DNA of 64,000 nucleotides from Leptodontidium sp. MPI-SDFR-AT-0119 (taxonomy: Eukaryota > Ascomycota > Leotiomycetes > Helotiales > Leptodontidiaceae), in the NCBI GenBank assembly GCA_020726505.1, contig JAHLEZ010000002.1, positions 1,426,001 through 1,490,000 on the forward strand, in the 5' to 3' direction. A program made the position numbers and the translations under genes. Positions 10,721 through 21,415 of the stretch are shown in pieces. The notes under the pieces are model-generated. The model was not told the origin of the DNA. It saw nothing but the letters and a program-made list of their open reading frames with translations, and did not search any database. Positions within the stretch are counted from its first letter, which is position 1. Every line of letters begins with the position of its first letter.

Positions 10721-13700
10721 TTATTCCTCCCCTGGCTCTACTTTCTTTTCCCTCTTAACCCATCCTTCTACTCGTACTACAATCTGATTATTATCAATCA
10801 GCTTTTCCAAGCTTTTGTTCGGGTTTGACTTCGTCATCGCATCCGCCGGGTTGTCTTGACCATTGATCCATCGGATTTCTGCAAGTTCTCGTCGTTCGTA
10901 CGATTGACGCAAAGCCATGATATCGATCATTAGCCGCTTCTCTTTCGTAGTGCCAAGCTTCACGAGGCATTCGTACAGCGAGAACGAGTCTGTACAAACA
11001 ACGATTGGGATCGCTGGTATCTCAAGCCGCGACGTGATAATATCGATCGTACTCTTCACCGCGATTGCCATATCAACCCCGTTAACCATACCGTAAATCT
11101 CGGAAGCTAAGACACTTCGTGTTACTCGTTTGCTCTTCGTACTACTCCAATGAAATAGATTTCCAGAAAGAAGAAACGAGTCTTGATCGTTCGAATCGGG
11201 GTCGTCGTCCTCCGTGCCGAGAATCATTACGTATCCAAGCTGGGAACTTAAGTCCTTGTTATTCGCAAAGGATCCGTCGACAAAAACAAATAACTTCGTA
11301 CGATGTAAGTCCAAAGGAATATAGTTTAATCCTCGTCCGATGTTTTGAATCTGCCACTGAATGCGCTTATTCAAGTTCTTTACGTCGGTATCCTCTGGTT
11401 CTTGGAATTGAGCCGCAACTGATAGGTCGTACGAAGCTTCAGGTTGGCATAAAGTTGCGATATATGCCCCTCGAGCCCGTTGTTCCCGATACTGGTTCGT
11501 ACGGTCCGGTGCTCTTAAGTCAACTTCAGCTAACTTCTCGCCTTGCCCTTTCTGAAGGATTTGGACGAAGTCCTTTCGATCATGCACGATACATCCGTTG
11601 AACGCGAGGGGTGATTCGTACGATAAACGATCCTTCGGTTTTGCAGAGAAACCGGCAATCCCGAGTTCTTTCTCCTCCTTCTCTTGGAACTCGTTAGTAG
11701 CCAAGATCAGGGTATCGTCCGTTTGCATTCCAACTACTCCAAACGGCATTCCTGGTTGAGTAATCAGAAGGCATGGATCGTACGAAGACGTTTCCATATG
11801 CAACTTGACCTTATGATGTGTGTCGTACGTCCCCCACCAGTGTGTTCCTGATTCCGGGATACCGTATAATGGCTTTCGTACGAGCATGATTGTATCCGGC
11901 GAGTAGTTGCTGGCAATTTGCTTTGGCAGTCTCGCATAGATCGTACGATTCAGAAAAGTTGTCGACTGGACATACGCCTGAGTAATATCCCGAATAAAGA
12001 TCGATAACCCTTTTCGTACGAGTGACGGATAGAGTGCCAGAATTAGTCGCTGACTGATCCGTTGAATCGTCGGAGACTGAGTGAGGATCTGTTCCTTTCC
12101 CGCGTCATTATACGCTTGGATCACGAGTCTGGATTTCTCGTACGGAGCTTCAGTTGTCTTCCCTTTGATTTCATTAACAAGCCGGGAATTAAAGATCCGT
12201 CCGCGATGTTGCCTTGGGTCGTATCGTACGAACTCAAATACGCCTCGAGCAATCAAGCTATCAATCTCCTTTTGTTGAGATTCTTCAAATGGAAGACCAG
12301 GGCTGGTGATCTTCCCTGCTGCTCGCATCGTACGAGATAGGTCTAAGTCGGATTGTTCTTTCCGAGTCAGGAAAACTTCTGGTGATCGTACAAGTCCCTT
12401 CTCGAGTTCCTGCTTTGTCTTAAACGGAATCAAGACAACTGGCCGTACTGAAGGAGACACCTGGTCTGATCGTACACGGTCCTCCGGGGCCTCGGCGATT
12501 TCTTCCGTGTAAAACGGCTTAACCACCGTCGTACGAAAGGAAGTCGGTCCTGAAGGCAATTGAACAACACACTCTTTCCCCGTGACCGATAATAACGAAA
12601 ACGGGCCTGTCCATCCCTTTTTCTCCCGCCATACTTTCACTGAAGATTGTAATGGAAGTCGTACGGTCTCGGTAATATCAGGGCCGTTCCTTATACTCTG
12701 AGCATCTTTGATCTTTCGTACGGCTTGAATCTTTCGCAATTCCGTCATTGCTATCCGAACTGCCCTTGCTCTAGTAAGCATATCCGCAGATGGTGGGTCT
12801 TCGTACGAAAGTCTAGGATATGCTCCGAAAACTAGAAGTGTTGGAATCAGTCCGTTTGGACCAGCCGTATCGTTCACGGCTTTCACGGCCATTTGAAGGA
12901 CTACTTCTTTTGCCAGGTTTTCGCTTCTCGTCTCGTCCCAGATGATCTCGTACGATCGGCGTAAAGGGGCGTGATACCGCTCAACCTTCCCGACACTCTG
13001 ATGTGCCTCGACTGGGACTTCCTTTACATCGACGTTCATCGTACGAGCATTTGCTCTGAATTCTGATGATGCGAAGTTCGTCCCGGCATCGTGTACGAAG
13101 TAATCCGGGGGTCCAAGGTAAGTATCGATCCAACACGTACGAAGCGTAATCCACGTTGTCTTCGCTGAATTATCCTTTAGGAATCGAGCGGCATTAAAGC
13201 CGGTTGCCTCGTCAACTGCTTGAAGGACTGCTGCTCCTGAAAGATATAAAATATCCACGATTACAGAGAAATTGAATTCGATATCGTCTTTTAAAGAGAA
13301 TCTGAATCGACCTGGGTTCTTCGTATGAAGCTGACACTGTTCGCAGAACTTTGAGATCTTCTCAATCGTACGAAGGTTTGTTTCCTCGTGTCCTGCTCGC
13401 TGAAGAACGCGGTACAGTTTCTCAACTGAAGGATGTCCAAAGCGTCGATGGAGTTGCCTAAGCTCTGTTTCCGTGAAGTGCTGGTACATGAACGTGTCTT
13501 TCATCGTATGAATCATCATCCATGGATGTCCCCATTTTCGTACGATCGGAATTCTCTTATCCCCTTGAATCATAATATTCTGAAGGTTGTCTAATCGTAC
13601 ACCGAGGGAGTCCATATCTTGAATACATAACAGGAACGGGGTATTTGTCGGAACAATCCAGAACCTCACTTGCCCGATGGGTGTTCGTACGAGTATCGAT

Positions 13701-15856
13701 CCCTCTGATTCTGCTACTCCTTTGCCAAATCGAATCGTATGCGTTTGGCTGCTCGTACGATCAACTTCTAGCGACGGGTCAAGCTTCAGAAGTGCTTGGA
13801 CTTGTTGCTTTCCTGCGGTAGAGATTCCGGCAGCACCGCTGTCTGGCATAATCCCTTGGAAGACTTCGGACGAATATCTGTCTCCAATGACGAATACCTC
13901 GCCTTCGTACGAATGCTTCGTCGGGTCTCGTTGCAAAAAGGCGTGTTTTGTCGATTCGTCGTTTAGAACTTGGATCATTTGTCGTCCGTCGACTTCCCCG
14001 TACTCCGTAAAGAATCCTTCTGGCTCATCTTCGTCCTTCCATTCCTCTGTATCCTCTGGCACTTCTTTTATTGTCGTACAATCAAATTCCCTTGGGAAAT
14101 CTTCGTACGAGCTTAAGAAAGCCTGAGTTGCTTCCTCGGATCCATTGAACTCGGTCATTAGGTGATTCTTGACCTTCGCCCACGCGGCTTTCTGCTCTGC
14201 CTCCGGATGATCTGTTGACCAGCAACCTTCCTTCTTACAAACAATACATTTCCTATTCGTACGATCATTAGAAGGGTTCCTTGGACGAAAAGTCCTCTTC
14301 TGGAACTGGTTTGGTGCTGTGCGATCCGGAAATCGTCGTGCCTTCCCGTAGAATTGTCTCTCTACTAAGTTGTGATCATGATCGTACGAACGATTCTGTA
14401 GGTAAGTGCCAACCTCCCTCGTTCGTACGGCTGTAGCAATTGCAGACCGTAAGTCTGCGCATAGCCCTTCAAATGTCTGTGCAGGCTTATATAGTGCTAG
14501 ACTACACTCTTCTACTCCACGACATGCGTTTAGCACTTGATCGCGAAGATTATGCTCTGTCTGGTATTCCCTTGATAGGCCGCGTTGCGCCGTACGAAGA
14601 GAATCAAACATAATTTCCAAGCATTCTAACCGAGACTTCTCTGGGTTCTTTGCAATCGTAGAGATTAATGTAGTCTCTCTCCACTCAGACAAGTACTTTT
14701 GCTGATTCTCCTCAGTCTCAAAGTGATTCCGGGTCATACGAATCATTGTAGGGAAATCGTACGAACGTCCTGCAATCTTGTCGTAATAGAAATCCGCTGC
14801 TCGTCCTTTTAGCATAATCGAGAATGCTAGGTGGTACTGGTCACTTGAGATTCCGATCTTCGTACAACAGTCGAAGAAGACCTGGAGACGAATATCTAGG
14901 ATATCGTACTGCTCTCCGCCGTACTTCCGGCTCTCATTGCTATAAACCTTCATTAGGTCCGTTAACAACCGTGAGTTCGGGATGATTGTCCGAGACTCAT
15001 ACGATACGGTCGGTTCCGGCGGAGGAGCTCTCGGGGTCGGTGGATCATCTTCGTACGAATGTTGTCTCAGTGGTCGTTCGACGGTTTCGTAGGCTTGGTC
15101 CCGACTTGGAAGGTTGTTGTCTAAGGCCGGATGTGGCGTAGGACTGAAACGTTCGTACGCTGGGTAGCGTTGTTTGGCTGTTTGACCTCTGTCTGGTGAT
15201 AAAGACTTTGCCAGATTTGCGTACGAAGTCCGGTCAGAACTAACCGTGTTCTCGTTCAAAACGACATGGGGCGGAGGACTCAGATATTGTCCAGACGTTT
15301 GAGGCTGTCGCTGAGTTGTTTGAATTGGCTCTGAGAGTGGGTCCTCTGCCTCTTGAGTTCGTACGATTGGAGAATCTCTGGAATTGTCCGAAATAGCGTG
15401 TCTCGCTGGTGGTTCGCTTTGTACAGTTGAAGTCGGAGTACCTTGCCGGTTTCTGTCTTGCCCTTGGGATTTCCATTGGGCATAAGTCCTTCGATTTTGA
15501 TCTGTCCACTCATGTGGTTCTTCCTCTTCCAAAACATCTGCCAACGTTTGAGCGTACGAGATAGACCCCCTTTGCTCTCGTACCCATACTCCGTGATCAA
15601 GGAGGTATGTACGAAGATCCTTAACAGCTTCCCGGGATCCGATAGCAAAAGTATCTTCCGTCCATCCTTCGAAGCCTTCCTTGAATTCTTCCCAAAGTCC
15701 GTAGTCCCAAAACTCTTTTTGGCGGTATCGTACGAGGGCCAAGGTAATGTGGTTATTGACTCGCTTAAGCGTTTGATGCTCGTCGTTCGCAAGGTCAAAG
15801 GGTTCCCCCCATGCTTCCGTATCCAATGGGTAGGTGACCTCTGGTGGTGGAATCAT
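10721..15856 (-). CDS. Copia gag-pol polyprotein (Gag, protease, integrase, reverse transcriptase, RNase H)
   Basis: A single 1711-codon frame; ATG at 15856 is the first in frame, and the old copy keeps it. Order along the protein: Gag-like region, a cysteine knuckle CIVC...C....H near residue 537, aspartic protease DSGA near 674, integrase HHCC (HRRFGH..CEQC) near 808, with the DDE residues in VIVDILY, VHDAGTN and VGKVERYH, then reverse transcriptase near 1240-1420, and RNase H with DGSF near 1530 and the D of CTDSF. Integrase before reverse transcriptase marks Ty1/copia. Odd points: the reverse transcriptase signature is QTDD instead of YVDD, and the knuckle ends in H rather than C. No stops or frame breaks, so it may be functional. 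Confidence 0.92.
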   Translation of the reverse strand: MIPPPEVTYPLDTEAWGEPFDLANDEHQTLKRVNNHITLALVRYRQKEFWDYGLWEEFKEGFEGWTEDTFAIGSREAVKDLRTYLLDHGVWVREQRGSISYAQTLADVLEEEEPHEWTDQNRRTYAQWKSQGQDRNRQGTPTSTVQSEPPARHAISDNSRDSPIVRTQEAEDPLSEPIQTTQRQPQTSGQYLSPPPHVVLNENTVSSDRTSYANLAKSLSPDRGQTAKQRYPAYERFSPTPHPALDNNLPSRDQAYETVERPLRQHSYEDDPPTPRAPPPEPTVSYESRTIIPNSRLLTDLMKVYSNESRKYGGEQYDILDIRLQVFFDCCTKIGISSDQYHLAFSIMLKGRAADFYYDKIAGRSYDFPTMIRMTRNHFETEENQQKYLSEWRETTLISTIAKNPEKSRLECLEIMFDSLRTAQRGLSREYQTEHNLRDQVLNACRGVEECSLALYKPAQTFEGLCADLRSAIATAVRTREVGTYLQNRSYDHDHNLVERQFYGKARRFPDRTAPNQFQKRTFRPRNPSNDRTNRKCIVCKKEGCWSTDHPEAEQKAAWAKVKNHLMTEFNGSEEATQAFLSSYEDFPREFDCTTIKEVPEDTEEWKDEDEPEGFFTEYGEVDGRQMIQVLNDESTKHAFLQRDPTKHSYEGEVFVIGDRYSSEVFQGIMPDSGAAGISTAGKQQVQALLKLDPSLEVDRTSSQTHTIRFGKGVAESEGSILVRTPIGQVRFWIVPTNTPFLLCIQDMDSLGVRLDNLQNIMIQGDKRIPIVRKWGHPWMMIHTMKDTFMYQHFTETELRQLHRRFGHPSVEKLYRVLQRAGHEETNLRTIEKISKFCEQCQLHTKNPGRFRFSLKDDIEFNFSVIVDILYLSGAAVLQAVDEATGFNAARFLKDNSAKTTWITLRTCWIDTYLGPPDYFVHDAGTNFASSEFRANARTMNVDVKEVPVEAHQSVGKVERYHAPLRRSYEIIWDETRSENLAKEVVLQMAVKAVNDTAGPNGLIPTLLVFGAYPRLSYEDPPSADMLTRARAVRIAMTELRKIQAVRKIKDAQSIRNGPDITETVRLPLQSSVKVWREKKGWTGPFSLLSVTGKECVVQLPSGPTSFRTTVVKPFYTEEIAEAPEDRVRSDQVSPSVRPVVLIPFKTKQELEKGLVRSPEVFLTRKEQSDLDLSRTMRAAGKITSPGLPFEESQQKEIDSLIARGVFEFVRYDPRQHRGRIFNSRLVNEIKGKTTEAPYEKSRLVIQAYNDAGKEQILTQSPTIQRISQRLILALYPSLVRKGLSIFIRDITQAYVQSTTFLNRTIYARLPKQIASNYSPDTIMLVRKPLYGIPESGTHWWGTYDTHHKVKLHMETSSYDPCLLITQPGMPFGVVGMQTDDTLILATNEFQEKEEKELGIAGFSAKPKDRLSYESPLAFNGCIVHDRKDFVQILQKGQGEKLAEVDLRAPDRTNQYREQRARGAYIATLCQPEASYDLSVAAQFQEPEDTDVKNLNKRIQWQIQNIGRGLNYIPLDLHRTKLFVFVDGSFANNKDLSSQLGYVMILGTEDDDPDSNDQDSFLLSGNLFHWSSTKSKRVTRSVLASEIYGMVNGVDMAIAVKSTIDIITSRLEIPAIPIVVCTDSFSLYECLVKLGTTKEKRLMIDIMALRQSYERRELAEIRWINGQDNPADAMTKSNPNKSLEKLIDNNQIVVRVEGWVKREKKVEPGEE

Positions 15857-15935
15857 CGTGTCCTTCTTCGTACGAAGGTTAATGAAAATTGTCAAGTCGT
15901 GTTTGCGTTCCGTGAATCCTCAGATCGTACGAATC

Positions 15936-16075
15936 GTCTTCTTCTGCTAGTCGCCGACGCAGGGTCCGATCAGTTTGCCTCTCCGGTCTGTCTTTTCCGA
16001 TTGTCGTCTTCTTCTGCTAGTCGCCGACGCAGGGTCTGATCAGTTTGCCTCTCCGGTCTGTCTTTCCGATTGTCG
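15936..16075. repeat. Tandem duplication of about 70 bp in the copia leader
   Basis: Two adjacent copies (about 15937-16006 and 16007-16075) of a block starting CTTCTTCTGCTAGTCGCC differ by one substitution and one T. The old element has one copy at the equivalent place (about 8560-8630), so the duplication arose in the young lineage. Confidence 0.85.
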
Positions 16076-16126
16076 TCGTACAAAAGTATTGCCTAACTGT
16101 TCTGTGGTTATTTAACCACTGATCAG

Positions 16127-16401
16127 TGTTGGTATCTAACCAAGGTCCGATACCTGATATCAGGGTGACAAAGAATATAACAAGTGAAGTTTGATCAAGT
16201 ATATTCCGTGTGTCCCTTTCGTACGAAAGGGAAAGCTACCTTAAATACATCAAGTACTAAACCCCGTAGCTCGTATAAGCATTACTCGTACGAAACCAGG
16301 AGGCAAGGTATGAAACCAAGCTTCATCTCGGCCAGGAGAGACGACTATCTTTGGAAGCTGTCAGAGTAAGAGAATGCCCCTCAGCTAAGGCTATCCCAAC
16401 A
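16127..16401 (-). repeat. 5' LTR of the young copia element
   Basis: It appears identical to the 3' LTR and should contain the promoter for genomic RNA on the minus strand. Just inside it (16104-16119) lies GTGGTTATTTAACCAC, a 7-bp inverted repeat with a 2-nt loop, where a primer-binding site is expected; I could not match it to a particular tRNA. Confidence 0.95.
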
Positions 16402-16406
16402 CGTAT
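16402..16406 (+). other. Target-site duplication CGTAT, right copy
   Basis: Pairs with 8810-8814. Sequence continuing from here (AATACCACCAAAAAGAG) resumes the interrupted old pol. Confidence 0.9.
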
Positions 16407-19400
16407 AATACCACCAAAAAGAGTTTTAGGACTACGGACTTTAGGAAGAATTCAAGGAAGGCTTTAAAAGATAGACAGAAGATACATTTGCTATCAGATC
16501 CCAGGAAGTTATTAAAGATCTTTGTATATACCTCCTTAATCACGGAGTATAAGTACGAGAGCAAAGGGGGTCTATCTCGTACGCTCAAACGTTAATAGAT
16601 ATTTTAGAAGAAGAGGAACTATATAAGTGGACAGATCAAAATCGAAGGACTTATACCTAATGGAAATCCTAAAGGTAAGACAGAAACCGGCAAGGTACTC
16701 CGACTTTAACTATACGAAGCGAACTACTAATAAGATACACTATTTTAGACAATTCCAGAGATTCCCTAATCGTACGAACTCAAGAGGTAGAGGACTTACT
16801 CTTAGAGCTAATTTAAACAACTCAGTGACAGCCTCAAACGTCTAAATAATATCTAAGTCCTCCGCCTTATGTCGTTTTAAACGAGAACACAGTTAGTTCT
16901 AACTAGACTTCGTACGTAAACTTAGTAAGGTCTTTATTACTAGACAAAAGTCAAATAACTAAATAACGCTACTTAACGTACGAACGTTTTAGTCTTACGC
17001 CACATCTAGCCTTAAATAATAACCTTCTAAGTCAAGACTAAGCCTACGAAACTATCGAACGACCACTAAGACAACATTCGTACGAAGATAATCCACCGAC
17101 CCCGAGAGCTCCTCCGCCAGAACCGACTATATTATATGAGTCTCGAACAATCATCCCGAACTCACAGTTATTAACGGACCTAATAAAAGTTTATAATAAC
17201 AAGAGCCGGAAGTACGGCGGAGAGTAGTACGATATCCTAGATATTCGTCTCCAAGTCTTCTTCGACTATTATACGAAGATCGGAATCTCAAGTAACTAGT
17301 ACTACTTAGTATTCTCGATTATACTAAAAGGACAAGTAGCGGATTTCTATTACGACAAGATTACAGGACGTTCATACGATTTCCTTATAATAATTCGTAT
17401 AACTCAGAATCACTTTAAGACTAAGGAGAATTAATAAAAGTACTTGTCTAAGTAAAGAGAGACTATATTAATCTCTACGATTACAAAGAACCTAGAGAAG
17501 TCTCAGTTAAAATACTTAGAAGTCATATTTGATTCTCTTCGTATAGCGTAACGCGGCCTATCGAGGGAATATTAAACAGAGTATAATCTTCGCGATTAAG
17601 TGCTAAACGTATGTCGTGGAGTAAAAGAGTATAGTCTAGTACTATATAAGCTTATATAGACATTTAAAGGGCTATATACAGACTTACGATCTACAATTAC
17701 TACAGCCGTACAAACGAGGGAAGTTAGCACTTATCTCTAGAATTGTTCGTATAATTATAATTATAACTTAATAAAGAGATAATTCTACGGGAAGACACGA
17801 CAATTTCCGGATCGCACAGTACTAAACTAGTTCTAGAAGAGGACTTTTCGTCTAAGGAACCCTTTTAATAATTATACGAACAAGAAATATATTATTTATA
17901 AGAAGGAAAGTTACTAGTTAATAAATCATCCAGAGGCAGAGTAAAAAGCCGCGTAAGCGAAAGTCAAGAATCACTTAATAACCGAGTTTAATAGATTTAA
18001 GAAAGCAACTTAAGCTTTCTTAAGCTCGTACGAAAATTTCCTAGGGGAATTTAATTATACGACAATAAAAGAAGTACTAGAGGATACAAAGGAATAGAAG
18101 GACGAAGATGAGCTAGAAGGATTCTTTATAGAGTACAGGGAAGTCGACGGACAACAAATGATTTAAGTTCTAAACGACAAATCGATAAAACACGCCTTTT
18201 TATAACGAGACCTAACGAAGGATTTATACGAAAGCGAGGTATTCGTCATCAGAGACAGATATTCGTCTGAAGTCTTTTAAGGGATTATACTAAACAGCGG
18301 TACTGCCGGAATCTCTACTGTAGGAAAGTAACAAGTCTAAGTACTTTTAAAGCTTAACCCGTCGCTAAAAGTTAATCGTACGAGTAACTAAACACATACG
18401 ATTCGATTTGGCAAAGGAGTAGTAGAATTAGAGGGATTAATACTCATACGAACACTTATCAGGCAAGTAAAGTTCTAGATTATTCCGACAAATACCCTAT
18501 TCTTATTATATATTTAAGATATAGACTCCCTTAGTATACGATTAGACAACCTTTAGAATATTATAATTTAAGGGGATAAGAGAATTCCGATCGTACGAAA
18601 ATAAGGACATTTATAGATAATAATTTATATAATAAAAGACACGTTTATATACTAGTACTTCACGGAAATAGAGCTTAAGTAACTCTATCGACACTTTAAA
18701 TATCCTTTAATTAAGAAACTATACTACGTTCTTTAGCGAGTAAAACACAAGGAAATAAACCTTCGTATAATTAAGAAGATCTCAAAGTTCTGCGAATAGT
18801 GTCAGCTTTATACGAAAAACCCAAGTCGATTTAAATTCTCTTTAAGAGACAATATCGAATTCAATTTCTCTATAATCGTAGATATCTTATATCTTTTAGG
18901 AGTAGTAGTCCTTTAAGTAATTAATAAGGCAACCGGCTTTAATGCCGCTCGATTCCTAAAAGATAATTCAGCGAAAATAACGTGGATTACACTTCGTACG
19001 TATTAGATTAATACTTACCTTAGACCCCTAGATTACTTCGTACACGATACCGGGACGAACTTCGCATTATTAGAATTCAGAGCAAATACTCGTATAATAA
19101 ACGTTAATGTAAAGGAAGTCTTAGTCGAGGCACATTAAAGTATCGGGAAGGTTAAGCAGTATTACGCCCCTTTACGCCGATCGTACGAGATTATCTAAGA
19201 CGAGACGAGAAGCGAAAACCTAATAAAAGAAGTAGTCCTTCAAATGGCTATAAAAGCCATAAATAATATAACTAGTCTAAACGGACTAATTCTAACACTT
19301 CTCGTTTTCGGAGCATATCTTAGACTTTCGTACGAAGACCTACTATCTACGGATATACTTATTAAAGTAAGGGCAGTTTAGATAGTAATAACGGAATTAC

Positions 19401-21415
19401 GAAAGATTTAAGCCACACGAAAGATCAAAGATACTTAAAGTATTAAGAACGGCCTTAATATTACTGAGACTATATGACTTCTATTATAATCTTTAGTAAA
19501 AGTATAACGGGAGAAAAAGGGATAGATAGGCTCGTTTTCGTTATTATTAGTCACGGGGAAAGAGTGTATTATTTAATTACCTTTAAGACTGACTTCCTTT
19601 CGTATAACAGTAATTAAGCCGTTTTATATAAAAGAAATCGCCGAGGTCCTAGAGGACCGTGTACGATTAGACTAAGTGTCTCCTTTAGTACGGCTAGTTG
19701 TCTTAATTCCGTTTAAGACAAAGTAGGAACTCAAGAAGGGACTTGTACGATTACTAAAAGTTTTCCTAACTTAGAAAGAGTAATCCGACTTAGACTTATC
19801 TCGTACGATATAAGTAGTAAAGAAGATCACCAGCCTTAGTCTTCTATTTAAAGAATCTTAATAAAAGGAGATTAATAACTTAATTACTTGAGGCGTATTT
19901 AAGTTCGTATAATACGACTTAAGGCAATATCACGGACAGATCTTTAATTCCCGGCTTATTAATAAAATCAAAGGGAAGACAACTAAAGCTCTATACGAGA
20001 AATCCAGACTCGTGATTTAAGTATATAACGACGCAGGAAAGGAACAGATCCTTACTTAGTCTCTGACGATTCAACGAATCAGTCAGTAACTAATTCTAGT
20101 ACTCTATCCGTCACTTATACGAAAAGGGTTATCGATCTTCATTCGGGATATTACTTAGGCGTATGTCTAGTCGATAACGTTTCTAAATCGTACGATTTAT
20201 ACGAGACTATTAAAGTAAATTATTAGTAACTACTCGCCGGATATAATTATACTCGTACGAAAGTTATTATACAGTATCCCGGAATCAGGAATACACTAGT
20301 AGGGGACGTACGATATATATTATAAAGTTAAGTTATATATAAAAACGTCTTTGTACGATTTATGTCTTCTAATTACTTAACTAAGAATGCCGTTTAAAGT
20401 AGTTAAAATATAAATAGACAATACCCTAATCTTAACTACTAACGAGTTCTAAGAGAAGGAGGAGAAAGAACTTAGGATTACCGGTTTCTTTATAAAACCG
20501 AAGGATCGTTTATTATACGAATCACCCCTCGCGTTTAACGGATATATCGTATATAATCGAAAGGACTTCGTCCAAATCCTTTAAAAAGAGTAAGGCGAGA
20601 AGTTAATTAAAGTTAACTTAAGAGTACTAGACTATACGAACTAGTATCGGGAACAACGGGCTTAAGGGGCATATATCACAACTTTATGCCAACCTGAAGC
20701 TTCGTACGACTTATTAGTTACGGCTCAATTCCAAGAACCAAAGGATATTGACGTAAAGAACTTAAATAAGCGCATTCAGTGGCAGATTCAAAACATCAGA
20801 CGAAGATTAAATTATATTCCTTTAGACTTATATTATACGAAGTTATTTGTTTTTATTAACGGATCCTTTGCGAATAATAAAGACTTCAGTTCTTAGCTTA
20901 AATACGTAATAATTCTCGGCACAGAGGACGACGACCCTAATTTATACGATTAAGACTCGTTTCTTCTTTCTAGAAATCTATTTCATTAGAGTAATACGAA
21001 GAGTAAACAAATAACACGAAGTGTCTTAACTTCCGAGATCTATAGTATAATTAATAAGGTTAATATAATAATCGCAGTAAAGAGTACGATTAATATTATT
21101 ACGTCACAGCTTAAGATACTAGCGATCCCAATCGTTATTTATATAGACTCGTTCTCGCTATACGAATGCCTCGTGAAGCTCAGTACTACGAAAGAGAAGC
21201 GGCTAATAATCGATATTATAACTTTACGTTAATTATACGAACGACGAGAACTTATAGAAATCTAATAGATTAATAGTCAAGACAACCTAGTAGATGCGAT
21301 AACAAAGTCAAACCCGAACAAAAGCTTAGAAAAGCTGATTAATAATAATTAAATTATCGTACGAGTAAAAGGATAAGTTAAGAGGGAAAAGAAAGTAGAG
21401 TTAAAGGAGGAATAG
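16407..21415 (+). pseudogene. Remainder of the old copia pol, RIP-decayed
   Basis: Collinear with the reverse complement of the intact pol from 15724 down to its stop at 10721. Codon-by-codon comparison shows TGG to TAG/TAA and CAA/CAG to TAA/TAG conversions throughout, with few length changes. Recognisable remnants include the integrase zinc region near 18790 and the RNase H region near 20830-21300. Many TCGTACGA sites are now TCGTATAA or TATACGA. Confidence 0.9.

Larger units (their letters stand above)
8905..16295. repeat. Dispersed array of the palindromic octamer TCGTACGA
   Basis: By eye, about 53 CGTACG cores and about 37 full TCGTACGA octamers occur in the young element, at irregular spacing of roughly 40-230 bp. 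Chance would give about 2 and 0.1. The rest of the window outside the nest (46 kb) has under ten cores. Motifs occur in LTRs, leader, introns of the antisense gene, and pol in all three frames (read as Ser-Tyr, Val-Arg and Arg-Thr), so the conserved unit is DNA, not peptide. Near-matches (TCGTACA, TCGTATGA) fill some gaps. Function is unknown. Confidence 0.9.
8815..16401 (-). mobile_element. Young, apparently intact Ty1/copia LTR retrotransposon (7587 bp)
   Basis: Two 275-bp LTRs (8815-9089 and 16127-16401) look identical throughout, start TG and end CA, and are flanked by CGTAT on both sides. Transcription of the genomic RNA is on the minus strand: 5' LTR at 16127-16401, leader to 15857, a single gag-pol frame 15856-10721, then 1.6 kb before the 3' LTR that carries an antisense gene. 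There are no RIP-type stops, so insertion is recent or RIP is no longer acting. About 50 CGTACG palindromes are scattered along its whole length. Confidence 0.95.

Noticed and set aside
15857..15895. Longer N-terminus for the copia polyprotein
   Set aside because: The upstream extension starts with TTG; the first ATG in frame is at 15856 and is shared with the old copy.
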